Below are positions 24,759 to 33,005 of a stretch of DNA of 64,000 nt, piece after piece. Every line of letters begins with the position of its first letter. Positions within the stretch are counted from its first letter, which is position 1. Source of the DNA: Candidatus Binatia bacterium (GTDB taxonomy: Bacteria > Desulfobacterota > Binatia > UBA9968 > JAJDTQ01); contig OX638375.1 of NCBI GenBank assembly GCA_951813575.1, forward strand, positions 558,001-622,000, read 5' to 3'. Below the pieces are notes generated by a model, which saw only the letters and a list, made by a program, of their open reading frames with translations, was not told the origin of the DNA and made no database searches. Both the position numbers and the translations under genes were made by a program.

Positions 24759-25610
24759 ATGGAAAAGCCGCCCGCGGCGCACGGAGTCCCCGGACACCCC
24801 TACCCTTCGGGCCCCAATCGGAGCCTTCGATGGGCGCTGTTCGGGATCTTCCTGCTGCTACCCGTCCAGGGCCTCGCCGCCTCCGAGCCGGCGGTCCGCA
24901 TGGAGGTGCGGCATGTCGTGGTGGACCCCACGCACCGCACCCCCGTGGTGATACTGACCGGTGCCGGCCGGGTGTTGCCCATATGGATCGGCGCGGCGGA
25001 AGCGAGAGCCATCAGCCGCGCGCTTGAGGGCGTGCCTCTTTCCAGGCCGGATACCCACGACCTGATCGGCAACTTGCTGGACGGACTGGACGCCGAACCG
25101 GAGCGGGTCACCATAACGGAAATCCGGGACAACACCTATTTCGCCGTCATCACCGTCAAGGCGGGCGACCGCGCCATCACCGTGGACTCGCGCCCGAGCG
25201 ACGCCATCGCGGTGGCGTTGCGTACCGGCACGCCCATCTACGCGACAACCGAGGTCCTGGAACGGGCTGTCAAACTCGAAGAACGGGAGTTTCCGGCGCG
25301 TGACGGAGTTACACGGCTGTTGGGCATGCACCTGCAGGACCTGACGGAGGAACTGGCCCGGCTGTTCGACACCCGACGGCACGAAGGGGTCCTGGTCGCC
25401 CATGTGGAACGCGACGGCGCCGCTTCACGGCTTGGTTTCCGGCGCGGCGACGTCATCACCGGGGTGGATCGGGAAAACGTGAGGAACACGCGCGAGTTGA
25501 AGCGAATACTCCACTCGGGCTCGGGGACCCGGCCACGGATGCTCCACATACAAAGAGACGGCGAGCCCGTCACCATTGTGGTGGACCCGCCGTCTCGGGA
25601 GAAACGCTAG
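24759..25610 (+). CDS. Exported or membrane-anchored bifunctional-nuclease (DUF151) domain fused to PDZ domain
   Basis: 283 residues. A hydrophobic stretch about 23-40 (WALFGIFLLLPVQGLAA) ending in an AxA-like site suggests export. Then comes a BFN/DUF151 domain (about 45-165; VVILTGAGRVLPIWIGAAEA and VDSRPSDAIAVALRTGTPIY are its hallmark motifs) and a PDZ domain (about 185-275; GVLVAHVERDGAASRLGFRRGDVI). BFN domains are described mostly as cytoplasmic nucleases, so a secreted fusion with a PDZ module is unusual; the function is unknown. An alternative GTG start lies at 24741. Confidence 0.8.
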   Translation: MEKPPAAHGVPGHPYPSGPNRSLRWALFGIFLLLPVQGLAASEPAVRMEVRHVVVDPTHRTPVVILTGAGRVLPIWIGAAEARAISRALEGVPLSRPDTHDLIGNLLDGLDAEPERVTITEIRDNTYFAVITVKAGDRAITVDSRPSDAIAVALRTGTPIYATTEVLERAVKLEEREFPARDGVTRLLGMHLQDLTEELARLFDTRRHEGVLVAHVERDGAASRLGFRRGDVITGVDRENVRNTRELKRILHSGSGTRPRMLHIQRDGEPVTIVVDPPSREKR

Positions 25611-25620
25611 CGGCGCGCGG

Positions 25621-27063
25621 CTATGAACCGGCCCCGTTGCTGCTGAACAGCACCTTGCCCCACTTCTTCGCGGTGGCATCCAGCACTTCCGGACTCGATT
25701 CCGCCACCGGCGGGAACTCGCTCATCCACTCGTAGGGGCGGCACGCGTCGATAATCGCGCGGGAATTGAAACCCTTCTTCGTAGGATGCACGATCGGATC
25801 GAGGGGTCCGCTCCAGGCCCGCCGGATGATGTCGATATCCGCGTCCGGGTCCGAGCGCGTGGCCATGGCCCAGATCACGTCGTCGGTGTTGGAAGGATCG
25901 ATATCGTCGTCCACCACGATGACGTAGCGTCCGAGGTACGCCCCCGCGTGGCACTGAGAGGCCACCACGGCGGCCTGACGCGCGTGTCCGGGATAGCGCT
26001 GCTTGATGGAGACCACCATGACGAGGCGGCTGCCTCCGGCCACCATCAACCAGACGCCCTTCACGTCCGGCACCCCCGCCTTCTCCATCTCGTCCCAGAT
26101 CAGCGCGGAGCGCAGATACGACCGGTACCAGCCGAGCTCGGCGGGCGGCCTCCCCGGCGGCGAGCCGAGGATGATGGGATCGTTCCTGTGGTACATCCGC
26201 TTGATCTTCACGATGGGCTCGTTCCGCTCCGCGCTGGCGTAGTAGCCGGTCCACTCACCGAACGGCCCCTCCACGCGATCCTCGCCGAAGACCACGTCGC
26301 CTTCCACGACGATCTCGGCGTTGGCGGGAACCATCAGCCCGGAATACGGCGCCTTGACGACTTCCAGGGGCTCCCCTCGAAGACCGCCGATGAAGTCATA
26401 CTCAGGCACGCCGTAAGGCACTTCGATGCTGCCGCCGAGAAAAACCAGCGGGTCGTGGCCGAAGGACATGGCCATCTTGAAGGATTCTCCGGTGGACTGG
26501 TACTTGTCCCGGTGTATCCGCCCGTGCTTGCCCGGAGAGATGTAGAAACCCACCGTGTCGGAGTCGTGGACCATGACCCGATACGTGCCCCAGTTGGTCC
26601 AGCCTTCGTCACGGTCGGCGGTGATGTCGATGCTTCCGGTACCGATGTAACGGCCGCCGTCCCGCTCATGCCACCTGGGCGTGGGGAACTTGAGGAGATC
26701 GATGTTGCCCTCCTCGAAGACGTTCTCGAACACGGGACCGTCCTTCAGCACCTTCGCGGGAATGGGCTTGATCTTCTTGTAGTGTTCGCGCCACGTATTG
26801 ACGAACTCCATCTTGCTGTCGCCGGGCGGCAGGTTGAGCGTCAAACCGATACGTTTCCGTGAACTGAGCGAGTTGGACAGGACACGGTAGCCCTTGGGGT
26901 GGTCCTTGATCTCGTCGAACAGAACCGCCGGGCCGTCTTCCTTGCGCATGACCATCTCGGTAATGGCGCCGATCTCGAGATCCCAGTCACAGCCCTTCAG
27001 CGTCTTGAGCTCGCCCAACGCGTCCGCTTTCTCGATCCACTCGCGGCAATCATTGAATTGCAT
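25621..27063 (-). CDS. UbiD-family decarboxylase (third copy)
   Basis: 480 residues with a complete VEGPFGEWTGYY motif (both catalytic Glu) and the candidate Arg in WGTYRVMVHD, so an active prenylated-FMN enzyme is expected. The C-terminus ends just 10 bases from the stop of the convergent BFN-PDZ gene. It stands alone, with no UbiX or accessory gene beside it. Among the four UbiD proteins in the window it is closest by eye to the vanillate/hydroxyarylic-acid type in length, but the substrate cannot be assigned. Confidence 0.9.
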   Translation of the reverse strand: MQFNDCREWIEKADALGELKTLKGCDWDLEIGAITEMVMRKEDGPAVLFDEIKDHPKGYRVLSNSLSSRKRIGLTLNLPPGDSKMEFVNTWREHYKKIKPIPAKVLKDGPVFENVFEEGNIDLLKFPTPRWHERDGGRYIGTGSIDITADRDEGWTNWGTYRVMVHDSDTVGFYISPGKHGRIHRDKYQSTGESFKMAMSFGHDPLVFLGGSIEVPYGVPEYDFIGGLRGEPLEVVKAPYSGLMVPANAEIVVEGDVVFGEDRVEGPFGEWTGYYASAERNEPIVKIKRMYHRNDPIILGSPPGRPPAELGWYRSYLRSALIWDEMEKAGVPDVKGVWLMVAGGSRLVMVVSIKQRYPGHARQAAVVASQCHAGAYLGRYVIVVDDDIDPSNTDDVIWAMATRSDPDADIDIIRRAWSGPLDPIVHPTKKGFNSRAIIDACRPYEWMSEFPPVAESSPEVLDATAKKWGKVLFSSNGAGS

Positions 27064-27102
27064 CGTTAACCTCCACTTACTGGCTTGTATTGACTTGTAT
27101 CG

Positions 27103-27131
27103 ACCGGGTGGAACTGGTCCATCGACCCGGT
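27103..27131 (-). repeat. Small inverted repeat ACCGGGT/ACCCGGT after the coiled-coil gene
   Basis: A 7-base perfect stem with a 15-base loop lies 2 bases downstream of the stop of the 27133-27522 gene. No run of T follows it, so a rho-independent terminator is doubtful; it may still protect the 3' end. Confidence 0.3.
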
Positions 27132-27132
27132 T

Positions 27133-27522
27133 TCACGCCTTCTGGTACCGGCCCCTGCCGGTGCGCTGGATCCGGCCTTCCCTGGACCACCGCACGACCA
27201 CCTGCCGAAGGTAGGCCCGGGGCTTCTCCTGGGCGGTCTTGTCGGCGCCCAGGGTGTCCAGCGTGAACTCGGCGGGCAGGCTCTCGAAGATCCCGTTCCA
27301 GTCGATCATCGAACCCCGCGGCCCCCGTTTCTGGCCGCCGCGAGGACCGCGCGGCCGCCCGGCACGCCCGCCCCTCTGGGGACTTCCCTCCAGCATCCCG
27401 TAAATCTGTTCATGACGCTTGATTTCGTCGCGCAACGCGGCGACGCGATCCGTGGCCGCGGCCAGATCCTTCTTCAAACGATCGATCTGCCGCTTGACGC
27501 TGACTCTCAAGTCCAGGACCAT
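27133..27522 (-). CDS. Small basic protein: coiled coil, Arg-Gly-rich linker, winged-helix-like tail; function unknown
   Basis: 129 residues, not recognised as a named family. Residues about 1-45 form a heptad-patterned coiled coil (VKRQIDRLKKDLAAATDRVA). Residues about 55-78 are rich in Arg, Gly and Pro. The C-terminal 55 residues look like a small helix-turn-helix or winged-helix unit (FTLDTLGADKTAQEKPRAYL then RWSREGRIQRTGRGRYQKA, the last part reading like a wing). A nucleic-acid-binding role is an inference. The ATG has GGAGGAG five bases upstream. Divergent from rfaE2, with 112 bases between. Confidence 0.65.
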   Translation of the reverse strand: MVLDLRVSVKRQIDRLKKDLAAATDRVAALRDEIKRHEQIYGMLEGSPQRGGRAGRPRGPRGGQKRGPRGSMIDWNGIFESLPAEFTLDTLGADKTAQEKPRAYLRQVVVRWSREGRIQRTGRGRYQKA

Positions 27523-27634
27523 TTTGCTCCTCCCTGAATGATTGGGTATCGTTAGCATGGTACCATTCAAAAGACAATTGGACACGTCGTAGAGACCTGG
27601 CGCGTCACTGCATGCGGATCGTACGAACCAACTC

Positions 27635-28111
27635 ATGGCCGGCACCAAGATAAAGACCTCGTACGAACTCGAAGCCATCGTCGGCGAGGCACGTTCGACG
27701 GGACGGCGCGTGGTCTTCACCAACGGTTGCTTCGACGTGTTCCACCGGGGCCATCTCGCGCTTCTTCGGGAGGCCCGGGGGCTCGGAGACCTCCTGATCG
27801 TGGCCGTCAACAGCGACGCGTCGGTACGGGCCCTCAAGGGCCCCGACCGCCCCATCCATCCCCGGGACGACCGCATGGAGCTGCTTGCCGCCCTGGAGAT
27901 GGTGGACTACGTAACCTGCTTCGCAAACGCGGATCCCTGTGATATCATTTGCCGATTGAAACCGGACGTGCTCGTGAAGGGCGACGACTGGAGCCGGGAG
28001 GCACTGGCGGAAGGAGACGCGGTGGAGCGAAACGGCGGCAAGGTCGTGATCGTGCCACGCGTACCGGACTATTCCTCCACCGAACTCATTGAAAGGATAC
28101 GAAGACAGTAG
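27635..28111 (+). CDS. rfaE2: D-glycero-beta-D-manno-heptose 1-phosphate adenylyltransferase (RfaE2/HldE C-domain)
   Basis: 158 residues, a stand-alone version of the C-terminal nucleotidyltransferase domain of HldE. It activates heptose-1-phosphate with ATP for lipopolysaccharide core synthesis. The active-site motif is [14 protein letters not shown] (HxGH) and [11 protein letters not shown] is also diagnostic. The matching kinase domain is a separate gene on the other strand at 31967-32995. rpmB follows after two bases. An ethanolamine-phosphate or glycerol-3-phosphate cytidylyltransferase is less likely. Confidence 0.88.
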   Translation: MAGTKIKTSYELEAIVGEARSTGRRVVFTNGCFDVFHRGHLALLREARGLGDLLIVAVNSDASVRALKGPDRPIHPRDDRMELLAALEMVDYVTCFANADPCDIICRLKPDVLVKGDDWSREALAEGDAVERNGGKVVIVPRVPDYSSTELIERIRRQ

Positions 28112-28113
28112 CC

Positions 28114-28305
28114 ATGGCTAGAAAATGCACCATTTGCGGCAAGGGGCCCTCGGTCGGCAACAACGTCAGTCACGCGAACAACAAGACCAGACGCCGCTGG
28201 CTCCCGAATCTCCAGCAGGTCCGGGCACGCGTGAAGGGCGCGGTGCGGCACATTCGTGTCTGTACGCGTTGCATACGGTCGGGAAAGGTCGAGAAGGTCG
28301 CCTGA
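28114..28305 (+). CDS. rpmB: Ribosomal protein L28 (bL28), zinc-ribbon form
   Basis: 63 residues, complete. Begins [12 protein letters not shown] with the first CxxC at residues 5-8, and has the second in [11 protein letters not shown], so it is the zinc-binding C+ form. The motif [17 protein letters not shown] is characteristic of L28. It starts two bases after the rfaE2 stop and so is probably on the same transcript, an odd partner for a heptose gene. It converges on relA, 34 bases away. Confidence 0.96.
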   Translation: MARKCTICGKGPSVGNNVSHANNKTRRRWLPNLQQVRARVKGAVRHIRVCTRCIRSGKVEKVA

Positions 28306-28339
28306 ATCCCGCCCGGGCGCACGCCGACGGTTTCCCCGG

Positions 28340-30544
28340 CTAACCCTGAACCCGATTCGCCTTGTAGACCCCCTTCACCCTGGAAATATCCTGCAACACC
28401 TGACGGAGTTGATCGGAACTTGCGATCATGATCTCGAAGGTGTTGACGGCCTTGTCGTCGAACGTTCTTATATGCGCACGAGCGATATTCACACCCGCCT
28501 CGGAGATCGCCGAGCTGATGGCCGCCAACAGGCCCGGCTCGTCGGCGCAGCCCACTTCGATCTTCACGGCCCGGGGCATTTGCGCATCCTCTGACCAGTT
28601 CACCTCCACCTTTCGCTCGGGATCGTTGTCCAGCCCCGTGGGACAACTCGCCACGTGCACGGTGACGCCTCGCCCTCGGGTGATGAATCCGGCGATGTCC
28701 TCGCCGGGCAACGGATGGCAGCAACGTGCGAACCGGACCAGCACGTCCTCGATGCCCTTCACCCGGACGCCGCGGTCCCTGGAGCCCACCAGCCGGAAGA
28801 GGCGCTCCAGTCCGCCCTCGAGCTGCTTCTTGTCGCCCTCGATCCTGTCCGCCGGAACCAGCTTGGCCAGGACCTGCCGCGACATCACCTTGCCGTAACC
28901 GAGGCCGGCCAGCAATCCTTCCTCGTTCTTGACCCCGAGCTCCCGTCCCAGGGTCTCGAGCGTCCCCTCCTCCTGAAGGTCCTGAAAATCCAGCCCGTGG
29001 CGGCCGAAATCCGCTTCCAGGAGCTCACGTCCCAGGGCCACGCTCCGCTCCCGCTGCTGCGACGCCATCCAGGCCCGTATCCGGGACCGGGCGCGGGGGG
29101 TCTTGACCACCTTCAGCCAGTCGCGGCTCGGCGTCTGCTCCTGGGTGGTGATGATCTCCACGGTATCGCCGCTCCGCAGGATGTACTTGAAGGGCATCAG
29201 CCTTCCGTTCACCCGCGCGCCCGAGCAATGCTGGCCGATGTCGGAATGGATCCGGTAGGCGAAATCGATGACCGTGGCCCCCTTGGGAAAGCTTTGCAGA
29301 TCGCCGTTGGGCGTGAACGCGTATACCTCGTCGGGGAAAAGGTCCTCCTTGATGCTGTGCAGGAACTCCTGGGGGTCCGAGAGGTTCTGTTGCCATTCGA
29401 GGAGCTGCCGGAGCCATGCGAAGCGCTGCATGTCCGTCACCTGCAGGTCCTTCTCCTTCTTGTAGCGCCAGTGCGAAGCGATGCCCTCCTCCGCCACCCG
29501 ATGCATGTCCTGGGTGCGGATCTGGATCTCGATGCGCTGGGCATTGGGGCCGATGACGGTGGTGTGCAGGGACTGGTACATGTTGGGCTTGGCCAGCGCA
29601 ATGTAATCCTTGAACCGGCCCGGCACCGGCCGCCACTTCGCGTGAACGACGCCGAGGGACTCGTAGCACTCCCGCACGGTGTCCACGACAATGCGAAAAC
29701 CCACCAGGTCGTAAACCTGGCTGAAGTCCAGGCTCTGGTTCTCCATCTTGCGGAAGATGCTGTAGAAATGCTTGGGCCTGCCGCCCACCTCGGCGTCGAT
29801 GCCCTCTTCCGCCAGCGCCTTGCTCAGACGGGAGATCACGTCATTGGTGTACTTCTCGCGGTGCTTTCGCTTCTGCGCCACGTTGCTCTTCAACTGCGCG
29901 TAGATCTCCGGGCGGATGTGCTTGAGGGCCAGGTCCTCGAGCTCGCTCTTGATCCAGTATATTCCCAGCCTGTGGGCGATGGGCGCGTAGATGTCCAGCG
30001 TTTCCTGGGCGATGCGCCGCTGCTTCTCCGAGGAAAGATACTGCAGCGTGCGCATGTTGTGGGTACGGTCGGCCAGCTTGATGAGGACCACGCGGATGTC
30101 CTTGGCCATGGCCATGATCATCTTGCGGAAATTCTCGGCCTGCTTTTCCTCGTGGCTGGTGAAGTCCACGCGGCTCAGCTTGGTCACTCCGTCCACCAGC
30201 GCCGCGACTTCTTCGCCGAACGCCGACTCGATCTCCGGCAGCGTGGCCAGCGTGTCCTCCACCGTATCGTGGAGCATCCCGCCGATGATGCTTGGAAGGT
30301 CGAGCTTCAAGTCCGTCAGCAGGCCCGCCACGGCCAGGGGATGGGTCAGGTAAGGCTCGCCGGACAGGCGCTTCTGTCCTTCGTGCACGCGCGACGAGAA
30401 CTCGTAGGCATGACGCAACGGCTCCACGTCGGCCCCGGGCTGGTATTGCAGCACCTTGTCCACCAGTTCGCCGATGGCGCTGCCCGCGCCCGCGCGTTTC
30501 GGCCGGCGCCGGGGCCTTACTTCTGTTTCGGAATGTACCTGCAC
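28340..30544 (-). CDS. relA: Bifunctional (p)ppGpp synthetase/hydrolase (RelA/SpoT)
   Basis: 734 residues. Order of domains: HD hydrolase (MLHDTVEDT, the HDxxED motif), synthetase (YSIFRKM; RFKDYIALAKPNMYQSLHT, where RFKD is the RXKD form of bifunctional enzymes rather than the EXDD of E. coli RelA), TGS (DEVYAFTPNGDLQSFPKGAT), a helical/zinc-finger-like part, and a C-terminal ACT domain. It makes and degrades the stringent alarmone. The GTG start lies inside the end of gmk (28-base overlap). The first 20 residues are very basic and not conserved, so a start a little further in is possible. Confidence 0.95.
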   Translation of the reverse strand: MQVHSETEVRPRRRPKRAGAGSAIGELVDKVLQYQPGADVEPLRHAYEFSSRVHEGQKRLSGEPYLTHPLAVAGLLTDLKLDLPSIIGGMLHDTVEDTLATLPEIESAFGEEVAALVDGVTKLSRVDFTSHEEKQAENFRKMIMAMAKDIRVVLIKLADRTHNMRTLQYLSSEKQRRIAQETLDIYAPIAHRLGIYWIKSELEDLALKHIRPEIYAQLKSNVAQKRKHREKYTNDVISRLSKALAEEGIDAEVGGRPKHFYSIFRKMENQSLDFSQVYDLVGFRIVVDTVRECYESLGVVHAKWRPVPGRFKDYIALAKPNMYQSLHTTVIGPNAQRIEIQIRTQDMHRVAEEGIASHWRYKKEKDLQVTDMQRFAWLRQLLEWQQNLSDPQEFLHSIKEDLFPDEVYAFTPNGDLQSFPKGATVIDFAYRIHSDIGQHCSGARVNGRLMPFKYILRSGDTVEIITTQEQTPSRDWLKVVKTPRARSRIRAWMASQQRERSVALGRELLEADFGRHGLDFQDLQEEGTLETLGRELGVKNEEGLLAGLGYGKVMSRQVLAKLVPADRIEGDKKQLEGGLERLFRLVGSRDRGVRVKGIEDVLVRFARCCHPLPGEDIAGFITRGRGVTVHVASCPTGLDNDPERKVEVNWSEDAQMPRAVKIEVGCADEPGLLAAISSAISEAGVNIARAHIRTFDDKAVNTFEIMIASSDQLRQVLQDISRVKGVYKANRVQG

Positions 30545-31137
30545 ACCTTGAGCCTTTCAGCCGCGATGATGGCGGCGAGCCGCCTCACCGCCTCTTTCAC
30601 GTCACGGTTGAGGATAAAGTAATCATACCCCTGAATTTCCTGAATTTCATGCCTGGCGTTACGCCAGCGCTGCTCGATCGTCTTCCGCGCGTCCGTGCCC
30701 CGGGCCGCCAGGCGCCGGCGCAACTCGTCGAGAGACGGCGGCAGCACGAATATGGACACGGCGCTGAGGAAGTGTTGCTTGATCTGACGCGCCCCCTGGA
30801 CATCGATGTCCAGCAGCACGTCCCGGCCGCGTCGAAGCTGACGTTCAAGCAGCCGCCGGGGGGTGCCGTACAGCTTCCCGTGGACCTCCGCCCATTCGGC
30901 GAACTCTCCCGCCGCGAGCATTCGTTTGAACACCGCCTCCGACACGAAGTGATAGTCCTTGCCGGGAATCTCCCCGGCCCGCGGCGCCCGTGTCGTGCAG
31001 GACACCGACAGGCTCATGTCCGGACAGTTGCTCAGGACCTTCCGGGTCAACGTCGTCTTGCCCGCCCCGGACGGCGCCGATACGATGAACACGATCCCGG
31101 GGCCGCGTTTGGTAAAGCTTCGAATCGAGACCGTCAT
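30517..31137 (-). CDS. gmk: Guanylate kinase
   Basis: Phosphorylates GMP to GDP. 206 residues. P-loop SAPSGAGKTT at 20-29, and the GMP-binding region RAPRAGEIPGKDYHFVS follows. The ATG at 31137 overlaps the yicC stop as ATGA; the frame is open upstream to 31449 within yicC but that is not part of the enzyme. In many proteobacteria rpoZ lies between gmk and relA/spoT; here relA begins inside gmk and rpoZ is absent. Confidence 0.95.
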   Translation of the reverse strand: MTVSIRSFTKRGPGIVFIVSAPSGAGKTTLTRKVLSNCPDMSLSVSCTTRAPRAGEIPGKDYHFVSEAVFKRMLAAGEFAEWAEVHGKLYGTPRRLLERQLRRGRDVLLDIDVQGARQIKQHFLSAVSIFVLPPSLDELRRRLAARGTDARKTIEQRWRNARHEIQEIQGYDYFILNRDVKEAVRRLAAIIAAERLKVCRYIPKQK

Positions 31138-31970
31138 TCTACGTTCTGGACCTGTTCCCGGATCTTCTCCACGCCTTCCTTGCCCCCGAGCACCAGCCGG
31201 ACCACTTCCAGCTGCGGCGCCTTGGCGCCGATGGTGGTGAGCTCCCGCTGAACTTCCTGGAGCAGGAAGTCGATCTTCTTGCCCACGGGCTCCCGCTCCC
31301 GCATCAGGCCGGAGAGCATCTCCACGTGGCTCCTCAACCTCACCACTTCCTCGTTGATGCTGCCCTTGAAGGTGCCGCTCCCCGCCTCGCCCACGGGATT
31401 GGCGGCCGCGCCCTGTTCCTGCAGCCGCTGATCGATGGCCCCGGCGCACCGTCCCAGGCTACGGGCCAGCCGGCCCAACTGGCGGGCCTCGGCCCCCATG
31501 TCATGCTTGAGGTTACGTCCCTCCCGGTCCCGGGATCGTGTCAGGTTCTTCAGGGCCGCCTCGAACGCCCGCAGCACCAGCCGCTTCTCGCTGCCCTCGA
31601 CATGGTCCGGCTCCTTGAACTGGAAGAGATCGGGCAACCGTGGCACCAGTTGAAGGTCGATGTCGCCCTGGAGCCGAAACCGCTTCTTGATACGTTGCAG
31701 GGCTTCACAGTACTGCTCCATGAGGGCGTCGTCCACCTCCAGACGGTAGCCCCGCCCCTTGAGCGGCGTCCGGTCGACATAGACATCCGCGCGGCCGCGG
31801 TGGATCTTCGTCCGCGCCTGCTCGCGCAACTCGTCCTCAAGGCCCAGATAGAGCTTCGGCACGCGCAGATGAATGTCCGCGTGCCGGTGATTGACGCTGC
31901 GGATCTGCACGGAGACCTTGACCTGCCTATCCTGGAGGATCGCCTGACCAAAGCCGGTCATGCTTCTCAT
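31134..31970 (-). CDS. yicC: YicC family endoribonuclease-like protein
   Basis: 278 residues. The family's N-terminal MTGFG (here MRSMTGFGQ) and C-terminal KKIDFLLQEVQRELTTIGAK motif are both intact. E. coli YicC has been reported as an endoribonuclease that aids decay of small RNA; here it is joined to gmk by an ATGA overlap, the usual partner. The start overlaps the rfaE1 stop in the same manner. Confidence 0.92.
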   Translation of the reverse strand: MRSMTGFGQAILQDRQVKVSVQIRSVNHRHADIHLRVPKLYLGLEDELREQARTKIHRGRADVYVDRTPLKGRGYRLEVDDALMEQYCEALQRIKKRFRLQGDIDLQLVPRLPDLFQFKEPDHVEGSEKRLVLRAFEAALKNLTRSRDREGRNLKHDMGAEARQLGRLARSLGRCAGAIDQRLQEQGAAANPVGEAGSGTFKGSINEEVVRLRSHVEMLSGLMREREPVGKKIDFLLQEVQRELTTIGAKAPQLEVVRLVLGGKEGVEKIREQVQNVE

Positions 31971-32995
31971 ACGCCCCCCTCGCCCAAGAGCCCGCGTATC
32001 GCCGATCGAAGTTGCCTCAGGTCGGCGGGCACCGTGCCTCGCCGGCCAACCACCGTGCCGGCAGCCAGATTCCCCAGTATCGCCGTCTCCTCGTAGGAGC
32101 CGCCGCCCGCCAACGCCAACGCGCACGTCGCCGCCACCGTGTCTCCGGCGCCGGTCACGTCGAACACCTGACGCGCCGCCGTGGGAAAACTGCGGGTCGC
32201 GCCGTCCCGGCGAAAGAGGCTCATGCCGTCCTGACCGAGCGTAACCAGAATCGCCTCGCAACGCCACTTCTCCAGCAGCCTGTCGGCAGCCCTTCGCAAC
32301 GATGCCGTGCTGCCGATGACGATGCCGGACGCCTCCGCCGCTTCCGCCTTGTTGGGCGTGATCAGCGTGACGTCCCGGTAGCGTTCGTAATTTTCCCGCC
32401 TGGGATCCACCACCGCGAGGACCCCCTGACTCCTTGCCAGGCGGCCGACCATATCCAGCAACCGGGGGCCTATATTCCCCTGGCCGTAGTCCGACACCAC
32501 GATGCCGTCCACCCGGGAGGCGTGTTGTTCCACGAAACGGCGCAACCGCCCCGCCGCCGGACGGGGAAGCGTCTTCGGGTTGTCGTAGTCGAGACGCAGC
32601 AACTGCTGGAGGCCCGGGCGGCCCATGATTCGGTTCTTTTCGGTGGTACGCACCCCCGGATCGGGGAAGATTCCTTGCGCGAGAGCCCCGGCGCCGCTCA
32701 GACCGGCGGCAAGCCACCGTCCCGCGTCGTCGTCTCCCACCACGGAACAGACCACCGCCTGTCCGCCGAGGCTCCGGATGTTGGCCGCCACGTTCGCCGC
32801 TCCCCCGAGGCGGAGTTCTTCGGACGCCACCCGGACCACCGGCACCGGCGCCTCCCGGGAGATCCTGTCGACGTCGCCCCAGACGAAGCGATCGAGGATC
32901 ACGTCGCCCACCACCAACAACCGGCGTTTGGAAAAACCCCGGACCAGACCGGCGAGGCGCCTTGCGGATACCGGCGGAGCCCCCCTCACAGCCAT
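31967..32995 (-). CDS. rfaE1: D-glycero-beta-D-manno-heptose-7-phosphate kinase (RfaE1/HldE N-domain)
   Basis: 342 residues, ribokinase (PfkB) fold. It phosphorylates heptose-7-phosphate at C1 for lipopolysaccharide core. The N-terminal signature VVGDVILDRFVWGDVDRIS and EAPVPV, and the catalytic DVTGAGDTVAA, are present. The adenylyltransferase half is separate at 27635-28111 on the opposite strand. The frame continues upstream into the UPF0182 gene, but ATG 32995 begins the enzyme. First of a chain of overlapping genes rfaE1-yicC-gmk-relA. Confidence 0.9.
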   Translation of the reverse strand: MAVRGAPPVSARRLAGLVRGFSKRRLLVVGDVILDRFVWGDVDRISREAPVPVVRVASEELRLGGAANVAANIRSLGGQAVVCSVVGDDDAGRWLAAGLSGAGALAQGIFPDPGVRTTEKNRIMGRPGLQQLLRLDYDNPKTLPRPAAGRLRRFVEQHASRVDGIVVSDYGQGNIGPRLLDMVGRLARSQGVLAVVDPRRENYERYRDVTLITPNKAEAAEASGIVIGSTASLRRAADRLLEKWRCEAILVTLGQDGMSLFRRDGATRSFPTAARQVFDVTGAGDTVAATCALALAGGGSYEETAILGNLAAGTVVGRRGTVPADLRQLRSAIRGLLGEGGV

Positions 32996-33005
32996 GGCCG
33001 GGGGT

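Noticed and set aside
28306-28339. Terminator between rpmB and relA
   Set aside because: Only a 10-base CGCCCGGGCG palindrome with no loop or T-run.
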